In this document: one piece after another, positions 35,213 to 46,489 of the stretch
Numbering within the stretch: position 1 is the stretch's first letter
Layout of the letters: the number at the start of each line of letters is the position of its first letter
Source: Jacaranda mimosifolia
Lineage: Eukaryota > Streptophyta > Magnoliopsida > Lamiales > Bignoniaceae
Reading direction: 5' to 3'
Assembly: GCA_018894105.1 (NCBI GenBank)
Contig: CM032123.1
Location: forward strand, 5,953,001-6,017,000
Length of the DNA stretch: 64,000 nucleotides
Translations under genes and position numbers: made by a program
The notes under the pieces: model-generated
What the model was told of the DNA's origin: nothing
Seen by the model: the letters and a program-made list of their open reading frames with translations, nothing else
The model's database searches: none

Positions 35213-35465
35213 TGTTCAGTATTATATCTCCTTTGTATTTTTTGCTTTTTTATGTATTTTTTATTTCAGTTAGTTAGCCTCTTAATTGTACTAGTTAGCC
35301 CTAACCCCAGCATTAATTATGTAGTTAGAGCTAACCCCGTTTTAGAAAACTGTATATATAGCTGTGTACTCAGCATTTCATCAATCAGAAAACCCAAAAA
35401 TTTTCTCCAATATTATTCTTCTTTCTCTCTTCTTCCCTGATCATGGCAGAAATATTTGTTGAACA
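35213..35465 (+). repeat. 3' LTR of the outer copia
   Basis: Preceded by the purine tract GATGGGGGA and begins TGTTCAGTATTATATC. It ends AAATATTTGTTGAACA. It is followed by the aaagt target copy and then by sequence continuous with unit A (matches 58016 onward). Confidence 0.9.
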
Positions 35466-36725
35466 AAAGTGGCCTCAGAAAAAAGATGTTGGGATGTTAA
35501 TTTGTTCTCCCAATTAGAAAACGTTTCTGGCGAAGTAAAGTGAACAAAGCATAGGTTAATAATCTTAATGCATTAAATTTCTTCATTTAATCAAAATTTT
35601 GATAAGTTTGACTAATTTTAGTTCAATTACGAACAAACTTTCAAAGTTTTTTTCATGGTCATAAGGTGCAAAAGCGTAGAGGGTTGTCCTAAACATTCTT
35701 CTATCATAGTGTTTATGTTAGTGTTTGTATCAGTGGAAAAAGTGAAAAACAAATATACTCTTCCACCACAAGTGTTAAGACTAATTGTTATGTTTTCAGC
35801 GAATTATTGGTCAAGCCGTTCATTTCTGAAAATATTATTATGTAAATTTACAGAAAAGGAGATTATTGCTATGAAGTGGCCTCCGTTAATAGTTTGTAGA
35901 TCAATTATTTTGGTGTCAAAATATGTTAATAATTCGTGAATCAACTATTTTGTGTTAGAATGATTTTTATGTGACTAACTTTTTAATGAAATTATAACGA
36001 CCTTATGATTTAAAAAATAATTATTGCTCATTTCGAACAAAATTGTCTATCCTACTCTAACTTTTCACCTTTTAACCAAAAAAGAGCCAAGTGTGGCGTA
36101 AAGAGAATGAAAATAATCTAAAAGCATAGTATTGATATTTCGTTTTTCAGTCTATTAATTAAATTACTGGGTAATTTTTGAATTATGTAGTTGTAAATTA
36201 TGGGTGCTAAAATTGAACTAAATATCACATTTTTAGTATATGTGTGATGAATAGGATAGGGATTATTACTCCCACGATCTTAAAAATTTTAATTTAATTT
36301 GATAAGATATAATTATTTGTTGAATTTGCTCTTAAAAGTAGTGGTTGGAGTTAGTGGTGTCAAATTATTTCTTTATTGGCATAGAAGCTTTAGAAAAAAG
36401 AATATTTTCATATTAATTAGGAAATAAAGTCTAATTTTACAGCGTTTTGAGAAGAAGTTTGACATAATAAAGTCTAATTAATGAAATTTAGAAATTGATT
36501 GCACACAGATTTTCAATTGGATCAATTGGATACATGGAAATTGAGATTAAAATGATCAAAATAAATTAAAAGTAAGTGCTCCTAGGGATGACAACTGAGC
36601 TAATCCGAAAGGATTTGGCAAAACTCAAGGATGGTCTAATCAAAGGACCTGACTCCTTCCCCCTACATTTGGGTTTCCATCCAACTGAATCCTATTCAAT
36701 GCATCAGACTAAATAGAACCACTAA
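35466..36725. other. Unit A spacer, resumed after the retrotransposon nest
   Basis: AT-rich, non-coding, closely homologous to 58016-59281 (unit B) and in part to 61250-62100 (unit C). No gene is seen. TAGGGATGACAACTG at 36584 starts a conserved block also at 59149 and 62036. Confidence 0.65.
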
Positions 36726-37498
36726 GAGAGTATTTGACTAAACTTATTTAAAAGGTCTTATAAACTCTTATATTTTATAAAATATTTTTAGAATTTTTAA
36801 TAGGCTAAGCCTTTTTCTAAAAGTAAATTCTTAAAGTATTTAAATAAAATAAGATTTTAGAACTTATAAAATGTTAATAATGGTAATTTTGTAATTAATA
36901 TGATTAAAATTAAGGAAGCTTGTTAAGATTTTAAAAATAAGTTAGAAAATCCTTACTTTTTTAAAAAGAGCTTATAAGCTCTTGACATCTTATTTTAAGA
37001 GTTTATAAACTCCTTTTAAAAAAATTTACCAAACATCTTTTGATATCTTATAAGCTTTCAAACATTTATAAGATGTTTGAAAGGATGTTTTGAGGAGCTT
37101 ATAAGCTAGAGGGTGTTTGGTTAAATTTATTTAAAGCATCTTATAAACTCTTACATCTTATAAGATATTTCTGGAGTTTATAAGATGTTAAATCTCATTT
37201 TTAAAATAAGTTGTTGAAGTGTTTGGATAAAATAAGATCTTGAAGCTTATAAGATGTTAATAATGATAATTTTGTAATTAAAATGATTAAAAAATAAAAG
37301 GAGCTTGTTAAAATCTTAAATTTAAGTTAAAATCTCCTTACATTTTTAAAAAGAGCTTATAAGCTTCTAACATCTTATTTTAGAATCTTATAAGCACTTT
37401 TTTTAAAAAAAAATTACCAAACACTTTTTATCAACTTATAAGCTCTTAAACATCTTTAAGATGTTTTGATGAGCTTATAAGCTCACCCAAACACCCTC
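36726..37498. mobile_element. Dimeric Tourist-like (PIF/Harbinger) MITE
   Basis: Ends are GAGAGTATTTG... (mutated GAGGGTGTTTGG) and CCCAAACACCCTC, flanked by TAA at 36723-36725 and 37499-37501. Inside, a second 5' end GAGGGTGTTTGGTTAAA begins near 37110, so two head-to-tail units of about 385 bp share one outer pair of ends. Unit C at about 62766 has the empty site CCACTAAATCTA. Interior rich in CTTATAAGCTC. No transposase. Confidence 0.8.
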
Positions 37499-37501
37499 TA
37501 A

Positions 37502-37796
37502 ATCTATTTTATAATTCTAAAAATATTAAAGAAGCTATTTCTTAAAAAGAATTATAGTCACCTTCAAAATATAACATCATTATAGTATTTATGAAGAATC
37601 AATTACTTGCACACTGCTTGCTTTCATTTTCAAAAACTTTAAATATATTTATTTAGCACGTGAAGTTGATCGACTAGAATTCATAGTCTATCTAAAATCA
37701 ATTCGCTTCCAAAACATTAAAACTCAATATTCACCTCATAATTTGTAAGGGAAAATGCAAAATTAGTCCACCAACTATTGCGTTTTGCAGAAAAAT
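37502..37796. other. Unit A spacer segment
   Basis: Non-coding; matches 62766-63058 in unit C and ends where the AT-rich insertion begins. Confidence 0.55.
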
Positions 37797-39762
37797 AAGG
37801 GGCAAAAATCTTTTGACCCCCTATGTTATACAAAATAGGCTGTTTACCCCCCTATAAAAAAAAGAAAAAAAAAGTTGGGGGGGGGGGTGGTGAAACGCTC
37901 CTTTATGTTTTTAAAATTTGGATCATTGATCCCTTTCGTCTATTTGAGTTGAATTTTTTATTGAAATGATGAAAATACCCTCATATATATATATATATAT
38001 ATATAATTACTTTATATCCTTATGTTTTTCTTTTTCTTTTATTTAATCTAAATTAAATAATTTTATATTTATAAAATAAATAAGATATTTATATAAATTA
38101 AATACTATTTATTATTTATAAAATTATATATACATGCATATATTTATATATAAAATTATATACATATAAAAATTATATAAATAAATATATGAATATAAAA
38201 TTATTTATAACATATATATATACATATATATCTAGTTATGAAAACTAAATAATTTCATGTTTATAAAATATATAGCATATTTATATAATCAAATACTATA
38301 TAATATTTATAAAAAATTATATACATACATATATATAAAATTATATATACATATATGAATATAAAATTATTCGTAACATATTTATATGTATATATATAAA
38401 TACTATTTACTATTTATAAAATTATATGTACATATATATAATTATATACATATAAAAAATTATATAAATACATATATGTATATAAAATTATTTATAACAT
38501 ATCTATATACATGTATGAAATAACTTGTTTAATCTAAAATTAAATAATTTTATATTTATTAAATATATAACATTATATATAATTTCATACATATATATAA
38601 TATTTCTAAAATTATACATACATATATATAAAATATCTATTTAATATTTGTAAAATTATATATATACATATATATATAATTATCAAAACTAAATAATTTT
38701 AATATTTATAAAATATATAACATATTTATATAATTAAATACTATATAATATTTAGCCCCAAAATTATATACATGTTTATATTATATATTTATAAATATTA
38801 TAATATATGTATATATTATACACATATTATAAAAAATTATATACATATACAAAATTATATATAATTATTTATATTTATAACATATTTATATTCATATATA
38901 TATATATAACACTTCCACCGTTTCCCCACCCTCCACCCCCAGGAACTGGCGGCCATGGCAGCCAAGTTTTTTTTTTTTTTTTTTTTTTCCTTCCTTTTTC
39001 TATACACAAAGGCCGCCAGCGACCACTGGCCCGATCTAGTTGGCACGCCATCATCCCTCCTTCCCCCACACCTCCCCCACGCAATCGACTGCCATGGCAG
39101 CTTGAAGCCAAATTTTTATTTTTTATTTTTTATTTTTTATTTTTATACACGATGGCCACCGGTTGGTTCTGGCCAGATCTATTGGCAAGGCTGCCATGGC
39201 AGCCTTGGTCATGGCTACCATGGCAATCTGAAGCCAACCTTTTTTTTTTATTTATTTTTTTTTATATACCACGGTCGCCAGCAGCCACCGGCTGAATCTA
39301 GCTAGATCGGCCAGCCGAATCTGTTGGGAAGGCTGCCATGGCAGCCTCATGTACATATATATATATATTATAATAAAATATTATATTATATTTATAATAT
39401 ATATTATATAATATTGATAAATATATTAGAATATATATAATATGTTGTATATATATGTATATAAATGTATAAATAATTTTTTATATATTTTTTTATAAAT
39501 ATTAAGTACTATTAAATGTGGACTGTTCATTTAAATAAAAAGATCCAACGGCTTATATACTAAGGGTATAATAGTCATTTCATCTATAAAAAATACAACT
39601 ACTGGCATTTTTGGACGCGTGTGCTCCACTTGTGATCTTAGGGGGGTTTTCACTCATTTTTAAAAACACAAGGTGGTATTTCAATTTTTTTTTTTTTTTT
39701 CACAGGATGGTAAACCACCAAAATTGTTTTTCCAAGGGGGCTAAAAATACATTTTTTTTGAA
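37797..39762. mobile_element. AT-rich insertion of unknown class (about 1.97 kb)
   Basis: Absent from the homologous position in unit C (63058-63075). The borders carry similar direct repeats, AAGGGGCAAAAAT at the left and AAGGGGGCTAAAAAT at the right. The interior has about 900 bp of irregular TATA/TTTATAAAA repeats (37980-38910), then three or four related GC-rich blocks (38920-39350) each with a poly-T run, a CCACCGGC-like motif and a CCATGG-centred palindrome, then AT-rich DNA. Open frames across the GC blocks are low complexity and not credible genes. It could be a MITE that captured a repeat, or an expanded satellite. Confidence 0.5.
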
Positions 39763-40031
39763 AAAGAACATTAGTAATTTTCAATGTGGGATAAGTTTTC
39801 TTCTCCCATTTCATTGGCTTCTTTCATAGCCTTCTTAGTCAACTACCAATTAGCTCAATTTGACCATTAATTTTTTATTCACTTGAAATTAGTTTTGACT
39901 AATTAATCACATTTTCGTCATCTACCTGCCGCGTGATTTACAATGATCACCAATTTCTTAAAAATTAATACTATGAGCCCACTTAAATATTTGGTCAAAG
40001 AAGACCAATTTCCAACAAAGCCAACAACAAT
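39763..40031. other. Unit A spacer next to decayed P450
   Basis: Non-coding; matches 63075-63325 in unit C. Confidence 0.55.
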
Positions 40032-40445
40032 TCTGTACATATGCTCCTCCCTAAGTCAAATGGAATGAACTTAAAATTCTGATCCTGATATCTATTTTGG
40101 TGTCAAATATGTGTGTGTGTGTCTACATCGTTGTCTGAAAATCTCGATGGCTCAGAAGAATTAGAATTAGACCATATACTAGAATCTCTGAAAGTTGCCA
40201 ATGTATTAACAAGTATTTGTTCATTTCATGATATTATATAACTATTAATATCTGTAGTAGCCTCAGCCTTGTGAGGTACTTGTAAAAGCTCCACTGGATG
40301 AAGCCTCAAAAGTCAACCTGGATATGTCTAACTCTTCCAACTATCCCTTTTGATCAACAACAGTGAAGTTTTTTTTCTTGCTTTTGCCGTCCTCTTAGGG
40401 TTGCGTATTAATTTTGACGCTGCCCATTCTATTGTGGTCATCTCA
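40032..40445 (-). pseudogene. Decayed CYP76-like P450 exon 2 remnant
   Basis: Reverse-strand alignment by eye to exon 2 of copies A and B runs from the heme-loop region (tacatatgctcctccctaag against tattctcctccccgagc) back through the PERF region (CTCGATGGCTCAGAAGAATT), the KAEVDIEING region and the KETLRLHPS region to the I-helix start (GCCCATTCTATTGTGG). Many substitutions and indels, including a GT-rich insertion near 40112, destroy every frame. About 70% of exon 2 is represented. The sequence to the right (to about 40860) still resembles the P450 intron. It is the oldest-looking copy in the array. No exon 1 is found. Confidence 0.8.
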
Positions 40446-41206
40446 TTTCTTTAATATAAATTCTAACATATAACACTCTTTGGTTTCAATCACGACTTTA
40501 AATGACTGGATGCATGGTAATTGCGTGGTGGATATACACTGCACTTATGCAAGTCATTATTTGGTCCAACAGGACCAGCTCCGAATGCTATGTTTTTTAG
40601 CATAAAAAAGAGAAAAAATATAAAGGCATAGAAACTGGGAAAACAAGATGCCCATATTAGAAAAGTATATGCACCATGATAAAAGACAATAAAAGACTTC
40701 CTCTTTTTACCAAGCTTCACTTCAGTTCAACCATATTCAGGAAGCAAAACATATTAAGAATTGCGCATATGGAAAAACTATATTAAACATATATAAAAAC
40801 ATAGTTATCAGATACACATGGCAGAATTTTATACTGAAAAATATATGTCTGCATGTCTGAACACTCCCCATTAAACGAGCAAGTAAATTGTTAGATTCTC
40901 ACATTGATTAAGTAAATGAATATTTGGTCTCTATGTATGATTTTGGATAATCCTCACTTTTGAGCTAACTTTTAAGGTGAATTAGGCCAAAGACCATTCT
41001 TTAATATGTATAGTTATCTATTGTGCGTCTAACAAATAATGCTATAGATTAATAACTAATAATTTATATTATTTTTTATTTCAAAAATAATATTTACTAG
41101 AAAAATTTATAATCATATGTTTTATTAATTTTTTTCGTAACGGATAACTAATTAATATATTACAAGGCTCCATGATTATAAATTATCAGCAATTTCTTCA
41201 CCGCTT
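40446..41206. other. Decayed P450 intron and spacer
   Basis: 40490-40560 resembles the intron just 5' of exon 2 in copies A and B, and 40600-40830 shows weaker similarity (AAAAATATAAAGG, CATATGGAAAAA). Beyond that no similarity to the units is seen, and no gene. Confidence 0.45.
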
Positions 41207-42180
41207 ATGCTAGGCTCCAATTGTACAAAATTGCGGCATATAAAGCTAGGGCAATTGAGCACTGAAATTCATATGTTCGAGACGATTGAGATTATACTTG
41301 GGATGGCCGACCAGACTGTAATCTCCACTTTCGAAAATCGAACATTGAACTCTATATTGAGATTGAACTCTGGATATTCTATGTATATTGAGAAGTTCCT
41401 CTATGATTTGGGGAACTAAAGATGTGTTTGATTAGTTTGATATTAATGAAATAAATTTATGTACTACATGATGACTGATGATCATAGAAAAGGGAAGGAA
41501 TCGACAGACAGGGAAAGCGTGGAATACTTGAAGGAACAGATTAAGGTTGTAAAGGAAGAAAAGGCACGTCTCTTGGAATTGTGCCAACAACATGAAGAGA
41601 AACTCTATGACATGCATAGGGCTTTGGGGATGGACGAGCAGAATCATGTCCCTTGAAATCAATACTTAAGGCGAGAAGCTATATGGTAGAAAGATTGATG
41701 GAGAGTGTAGAGAGAGAAAATGAGCTTGTAAGGATAGCAGCCATTCAGGTAAAGGGACTCCACATAGTACGAGCATAGATGGAAGAGAATTTTTGGATTC
41801 TGGAGTCTGATCATAGGAAGATAATTGATATGACCCACAGATGGATGAGGTTAGGAAGATGGTGGCACAGTATGGCAGTGCCACATATCAAATTATTAGG
41901 GTTGGAGTGGGGATTGACGCAGTGGCCGGACCTTTTAGGGTTCATCCCTCCCTTGAACTAGGGCACGGATAGGGTATTAGAATTGAGGAGATACCTGATA
42001 GAGACCCCATAAACCTACTCGCAGAGGACACTTAGGAGGATGCAGAGGATGATAAAGAGGATGATCTTGTACTGGAGCCCCCAGTTGGGCCACTGTTAAA
42101 GATCGGCATAAAGGACGAGCTCCAAGAGTTTGATGAGGATGACGATGATTAAGGATGATGAGGACACAGAGTCTATCATC
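41207..42180 (+). pseudogene. Degenerate coding-like block of unknown origin, coiled-coil then acidic
   Basis: I do not recognise this. 41459-41656 gives a 65-residue Lys/Glu-rich heptad-like stretch (VEYLKEQIKVVKEEKARLLE, then QQHEEKLYDMHRALGMD). After a stop and frame change, 41700-41960 continues with Met/Arg/Glu-rich sequence including HRKIIDMTHRWMRLGRWWHS. Around 42030-42170 the translation is strongly acidic (EDDKEDDLVLEPP, ELQEFDEDDDD) with several stops. Codon-like structure over about 700 bp with few stops per frame suggests a real but decayed gene. It lies just upstream of the plus-strand gypsy gag, so it may be an extra ORF of that element or a captured host fragment. Confidence 0.4.
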
Positions 42181-42700
42181 ATTGATGTAGAGGACTAGAG
42201 TCAGATGACTTAGTAATTATGGATATGCTGGTAGATACGTGTATAGGATATAGTAGTAGCTCTTGACCATCAGGTTGAATAGTATTGACTGAGGTTATCT
42301 AAATGCATATGGTGATACCCATATACTAGCCTTGTCATTTTAGTTAAGAGTAGGTGTATAGCTAGTTAGCTAATTTTGAAATTTTAACCCTGTATATACA
42401 TATGTAACTCTGCTAAAGCTAACTCGGTATATAAATGGAATTTTGTCTTTGGATATTAGACAAATAGATTTCTGTTGCTTTTGGTTTTATTTAATTTGGT
42501 TAAACTTTCCTTTTCCCTTTTTTTCTTTTCTTTTCATAAGCTTGAAGAATTCAAAAAAGGTGATGATGATTCAGTTATCATTTTGCAACTCAGTGATCGC
42601 AAGCTTAAGAATACTTAAGAAGTATCAGACTCACGATTGCATCACACAGGAGTACCGACGTACTTGCCCCAGCCAAAACAGGTCATAGAGGGAGACCACT
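42181..42700. other. Region between unknown block and gag
   Basis: Mostly non-coding. It has a TATATAAATGG stretch near 42429 and a pyrimidine-rich tract at 42500-42535. It could be the 5' leader of the gypsy element. No LTR or primer site was recognised. Confidence 0.35.
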
Positions 42701-43690
42701 TGGGAGATGGACCAATTTTTATTAGGCTCCTAGGCAGGAAGCGCTTACTTATCAACAACCTTTTCCAGACGAAGAAGTCTTGCAAACCCCATCGATTGGC
42801 CAAGTGATAGAACCCATATCAGAGAAGACAGAGGTTTAGGCAACATGACCAACCATAGGATGGTAGATCAGGGGGGGCTAATGAGGTAGTTGATGACCGA
42901 TCATTGGAACGATTTCTTTGCTTTTAGCCCCCGAAGTTTCTAGGGGAACTAGATAATAGAAAAGTAGAGGAATGGGTTGAAAATCTAAATAATATATTTG
43001 AGACTTCATGCTATTCGAACAAGCAAAAAGTTTGGTCCGCTGCATTTCTTTTGGGAGGACCTGTACGTAGTTGGTGGAAGTTGATTGATTACAAGCAGAC
43101 TGCTGTAGGGACTTGCAGAACTTGGGAAAATTTTACCAGGGAATTATGGATAAATACATACCCCTTGTAGTTAAACAAGCTAGGGAAAGAGAATTTATAG
43201 ATTTGATACAAGGGCTCAATCTGTCAGCCAATATGAGGCTACCTTTAGCTGACTCATTCAGTATGCCCTCTACATTCTAGAAGATAAAAGTCGACAAACT
43301 CGGCGATTTGTACAAGGACTATGGCCGAAACTCAAATGAGGTCTAGCCACTTGTGATTCATCGAACTTCAATCAGGCAGTAAACAAAGCATTACACTTAG
43401 AGTCAGAGCTGCAGGAGATTTGAAAAATTAAGGATAGGAGTCGAAAGGGAATGTCGTACACTAGAGAACAGAGTAGTACTGGGAGAAAATGTCCAAAATT
43501 GCATATTAGAGGCACTACCCATCAAGCACCCCAGACTAGTAGGACGACAAATTTGAACCAAGGAATAGCACTAAAGTAATGTGGATTTTTTGGGGGATGT
43601 GGCCATGAGGAGTCGGAATGTCGGAAGAAGCAGGCAAGTGCATGGGCTACGGTAGTGACTAGCACCTCTTGAAAGATTGCCCGAAAAAGG
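42700..43690 (+). pseudogene. Tekay-type gag
   Basis: The translation near 42930-43090 reads KFLGELDNRKVEEWVENLNN, then FLLGGPVRSWWKLID, the gypsy gag capsid domain. A first zinc knuckle (CGFFGGCGHEESEC, one Cys replaced by Phe) follows at about 43580 and a second ending in DCP at about 43680. Stops interrupt the frame at several places. Domain order is the same as in the element at 20522-21902. Confidence 0.82.
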
Positions 43691-45230
43691 AAGGCCCAGT
43701 ACCTACGGAGAAAGGAAAACAAGTGGCAAGAGCTAGTGGAAAACAACGAGTGCGAGCTCATGCCTATGCTCTAATAGGAGAAGATGCGCCGGATCCTAAT
43801 GAGGTGGTTGAAGGTACGGTTTTTATCTCTGAAATTTATGGTAATGCTTTATATGATCCAGGAGCAAGATATTCTTTCATATCTACATCTTTCTCACATA
43901 AGTTGAATATGCTACCTGAGATCATGACATATTAGATAGAAGTACAAACACCCTTAGGGACAGGGCTAATAGCCGATCCTATATATCGGGCATGTCCAGT
44001 TATGATAGGAAATGTATAATATCCTGTCGATCTTACAGAGATGCCTATCCAAAAATATGATTTAATATTGGGGATGGATTGGTTGCATTAGCAACAAGCA
44101 CAAATAAACTATTATGCTAAGTGCATCGCTCTTAGGGACAAGGTATCAATTCCAACCCATCGATCTACAAATACGACTTCCCTAATACCCATCATATCTC
44201 CAGTTGAAGCTAGAAGAATCCTAAAAAAGGAGGACAAGGGTATTTAGCATACCTTATCAATAAACCTCGGGATACGACTAAAATTGAAAAAATGGATATA
44301 GTAGCAGGATACCCGAATGTATTTTTGAAAAATTAAACTCGCTACCACCAGATTGAGAAATTGAGTTGTTATTCACACTATTTCGGGAGCCACACCTCTC
44401 TCTAAAACTCCCTATTGGATTGCGTCTGTAGAACTAAAAGAATTACAGAATCAACTTTAGGAGCTATTAGAAAAGAAGTCCATAAGGCCTAGCACTTCAC
44501 TATGGGAGCCCCAGTACTTTTTGTTAAAAAAATGGATGGATACCTAAGAATGTGAGTTGATTATAGGGAGTTAAATAAAGTTACGGTCAAGAATAAATAC
44601 CCCTTGCCATATGTGGAAGAACTATTTGATCTTCTATAGGGATCGAGGATCTTCTCAAAGCTAGATCTAAGGTAAGGGTACTACCAACTGAAGATTAGAG
44701 AAGAAGATATCCCAAAGATTGCATTCAACTCTCGATATGGTCATTATGAGTTTGTAGTAATGTCATTAGGTCTAACCAACGCCCCAGCGGCATTTATGAA
44801 TTTGATGCATCGGATCTTTCGACCATATCTGGACTAGTTTGTGGGCATATTCGATGATGACATCCTAGTAAACTCCAAATCTATAGAAGAACATGCCCAA
44901 CACTTACACAAAGTTCTCAGAACACTAAGAGAACACAAGCTGGATGCAAAATTCAATAAGTGCGAATTTTGGATAGAAAAGGTAACATTTTTAGGACACA
45001 TCATATCCCAAAATGGGATAGAGGTCGACCTCTCTAAGATAGAGGTGATAGTCAATTGGAAAAGACCCAAAAACGTAACAGAAGTTTGTAGCTTTATGGG
45101 ACTCATTGGCTACTATCGAAGGTTTGTATGAGATTTCTCTAAGATAGCTAGCCTATTGACTAAGTTGACGCAGAAAGATCAACCATTTGATTGGGATCAA
45201 AACTGTGAAAAGAGTTTCCAAGAACTGAAG
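43691..45230 (+). pseudogene. Tekay-type protease and reverse transcriptase
   Basis: The protease entry at 43800-43900 reads VFISEIYGNALYDPGARYSF; the active-site triplet is D-P-G instead of D-S/T-G. RT begins near 44340, where a DCxIDLIPG-type motif is decayed. Later readable pieces include LLEKKSIRPSTS and the frame 44841-45131 (VGIFDDDILVNSKSIEEHAQ, HKVLRTLREHKLDAKFNKCE, GHIISQNGIEVDLSKIE). The catalytic loop is FDDD rather than Y/F-V/I-D-D. More than ten stops occur across RT. Confidence 0.85.
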
Positions 45231-45670
45231 ACTCGGTTGATTGTAGCTCTAGTTTTGGCCCTTCTAAAAGGGTCGAAGGATTCATTGTGTATATGGATGC
45301 TTCTATCAAAGGGCTTGGGTATGTGCTGATGCAGAAAGGATATGTCATCACAAATGCATCCAGAAAACTAAAATCGCATGAAGAGAATTACCAGACCCAT
45401 GATCTGGAGCTAGTTACTATCATTATCTATATGGGGCCACATTTGAGGTGTACACAAACCACAAAAGTCTTAAGTATCTACGTTTGCAGAAGGATCTAAA
45501 CATGAGACAACGCAAATAGATTGAATTCCTCAAAAACTATGACTTTTCCATTACCTATCAATCGGGAAAGGTTAATATGGTAGCTTATGCATTGAGCCGA
45601 AAGGTAGGAATTGCCCACTTATTGAGGACAGGAGCCTCAGAGAGTCTAAGGGTGGATGTTGTATCAAGGA
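45231..45670 (+). pseudogene. Tekay-type RNase H
   Basis: Reads [20 protein letters not shown] (45287 on), [20 protein letters not shown], then HKSLKYL in another frame and RQRKXIEFLKNYDFSI-like and VNMVAYALSRK segments. The [11 protein letters not shown] motif matches the first RNase H catalytic Asp region. It ends at the hAT insertion. Confidence 0.82.
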
Positions 45671-46489
45671 TAGAGGTGTAAACAGATATTAAACGGATCG
45701 GATACACTATTTTCATATTCGTATTCGTTTAACTTTTCAAATATTTGGATATGGATATGGATTTGACGGATATTTAAAAATAATATCCAAATTTGTATAT
45801 GTCGGATATCGATCGGATTCGAATATATCCGTATTCGATTATAATTATTTATATGTATTCATATTTTATTAAACTTATCCATATTCGAATTATTGTTTTA
45901 TATTCATATTCGATGCTAATTATTTAGATATCCATTTACGAATATCCAAATACGTGAATCTATGAACATATAACAAATGCATATTTTAATTAATAGAAGG
46001 AACTATATAATTTCATTAAAATAAAAGCAATCAAACAAATAGCATAATTTTTAATTAATAATTGACTTTATAATTGATTATTAGTACTTATTAATAATAA
46101 TAATGGTATTTAAGTATATTAATTATAAAGTCAACGAACAATAATTATGTTGACTAACTTTATTCTTCAATTTTTTTTCTCTATATTACAATACTTTTTT
46201 AAATTTATTCTTTTTTCTTCCCAATTCTTCAATTATAATTTTTATATATAAATACATGGATTATGAGATTTTTATTGAAAAATATAAATAATATATTATT
46301 TAATAAATATATATATTTAGATCGAATATTAAACGGATCAGATACGCATTTACCATATCCGTATCCATTTATAATTGGATATATATTAATCGAATACGGA
46401 TAATATCCACTTTAAATGGATGCGGATAAATTTTGTATAAACGGAATGCGAACGATAAACGAATTTTTGAATATCCATTTACAGCCCTA
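45671..46489. mobile_element. hAT-like MITE (819 bp) with 8-bp target duplication
   Basis: Begins TAGAGGTGTAAAC and ends with the complement of TAGGGCTGTAAAT, flanked by ATCAAGGA at 45663-45670 and 46490-46497. The interior has repeated GGATATGGATA- and ATATCCGTATTCG-type motifs in both orientations and no transposase. Eight-base duplications and TAGGG-type ends fit hAT elements. It interrupts the gypsy pol between RNase H and integrase. Confidence 0.88.

Larger units (their letters stand above)
14346..35465 (+). mobile_element. Outer Ty1/copia retrotransposon carrying two nested insertions
   Basis: LTRs at 14346-14571 and 35213-35465 both begin TGTTCAGTATTATAT and end with AACA. The target duplication is aaagt at the right (35466-35470) and a mutated aatgt at the left (14341-14345); the empty site in unit B near 58014 reads aaagt once. 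The plus-strand order is LTR, primer site TGGTATCGGAGC, gag, protease and pre-integrase, [insertion 16254-33067], rest of pre-integrase, deletion of most of integrase, RT, RNase H, LTR. All coding parts have stops and shifts. Without the nested DNA it is about 4.3 kb. Confidence 0.93.

Noticed and set aside
38807..39305. Plus-strand frame of 162 codons rich in Phe and Pro
   Set aside because: It crosses poly-T runs and GC-rich repeated blocks; low-complexity composition and no domain, so not a gene.
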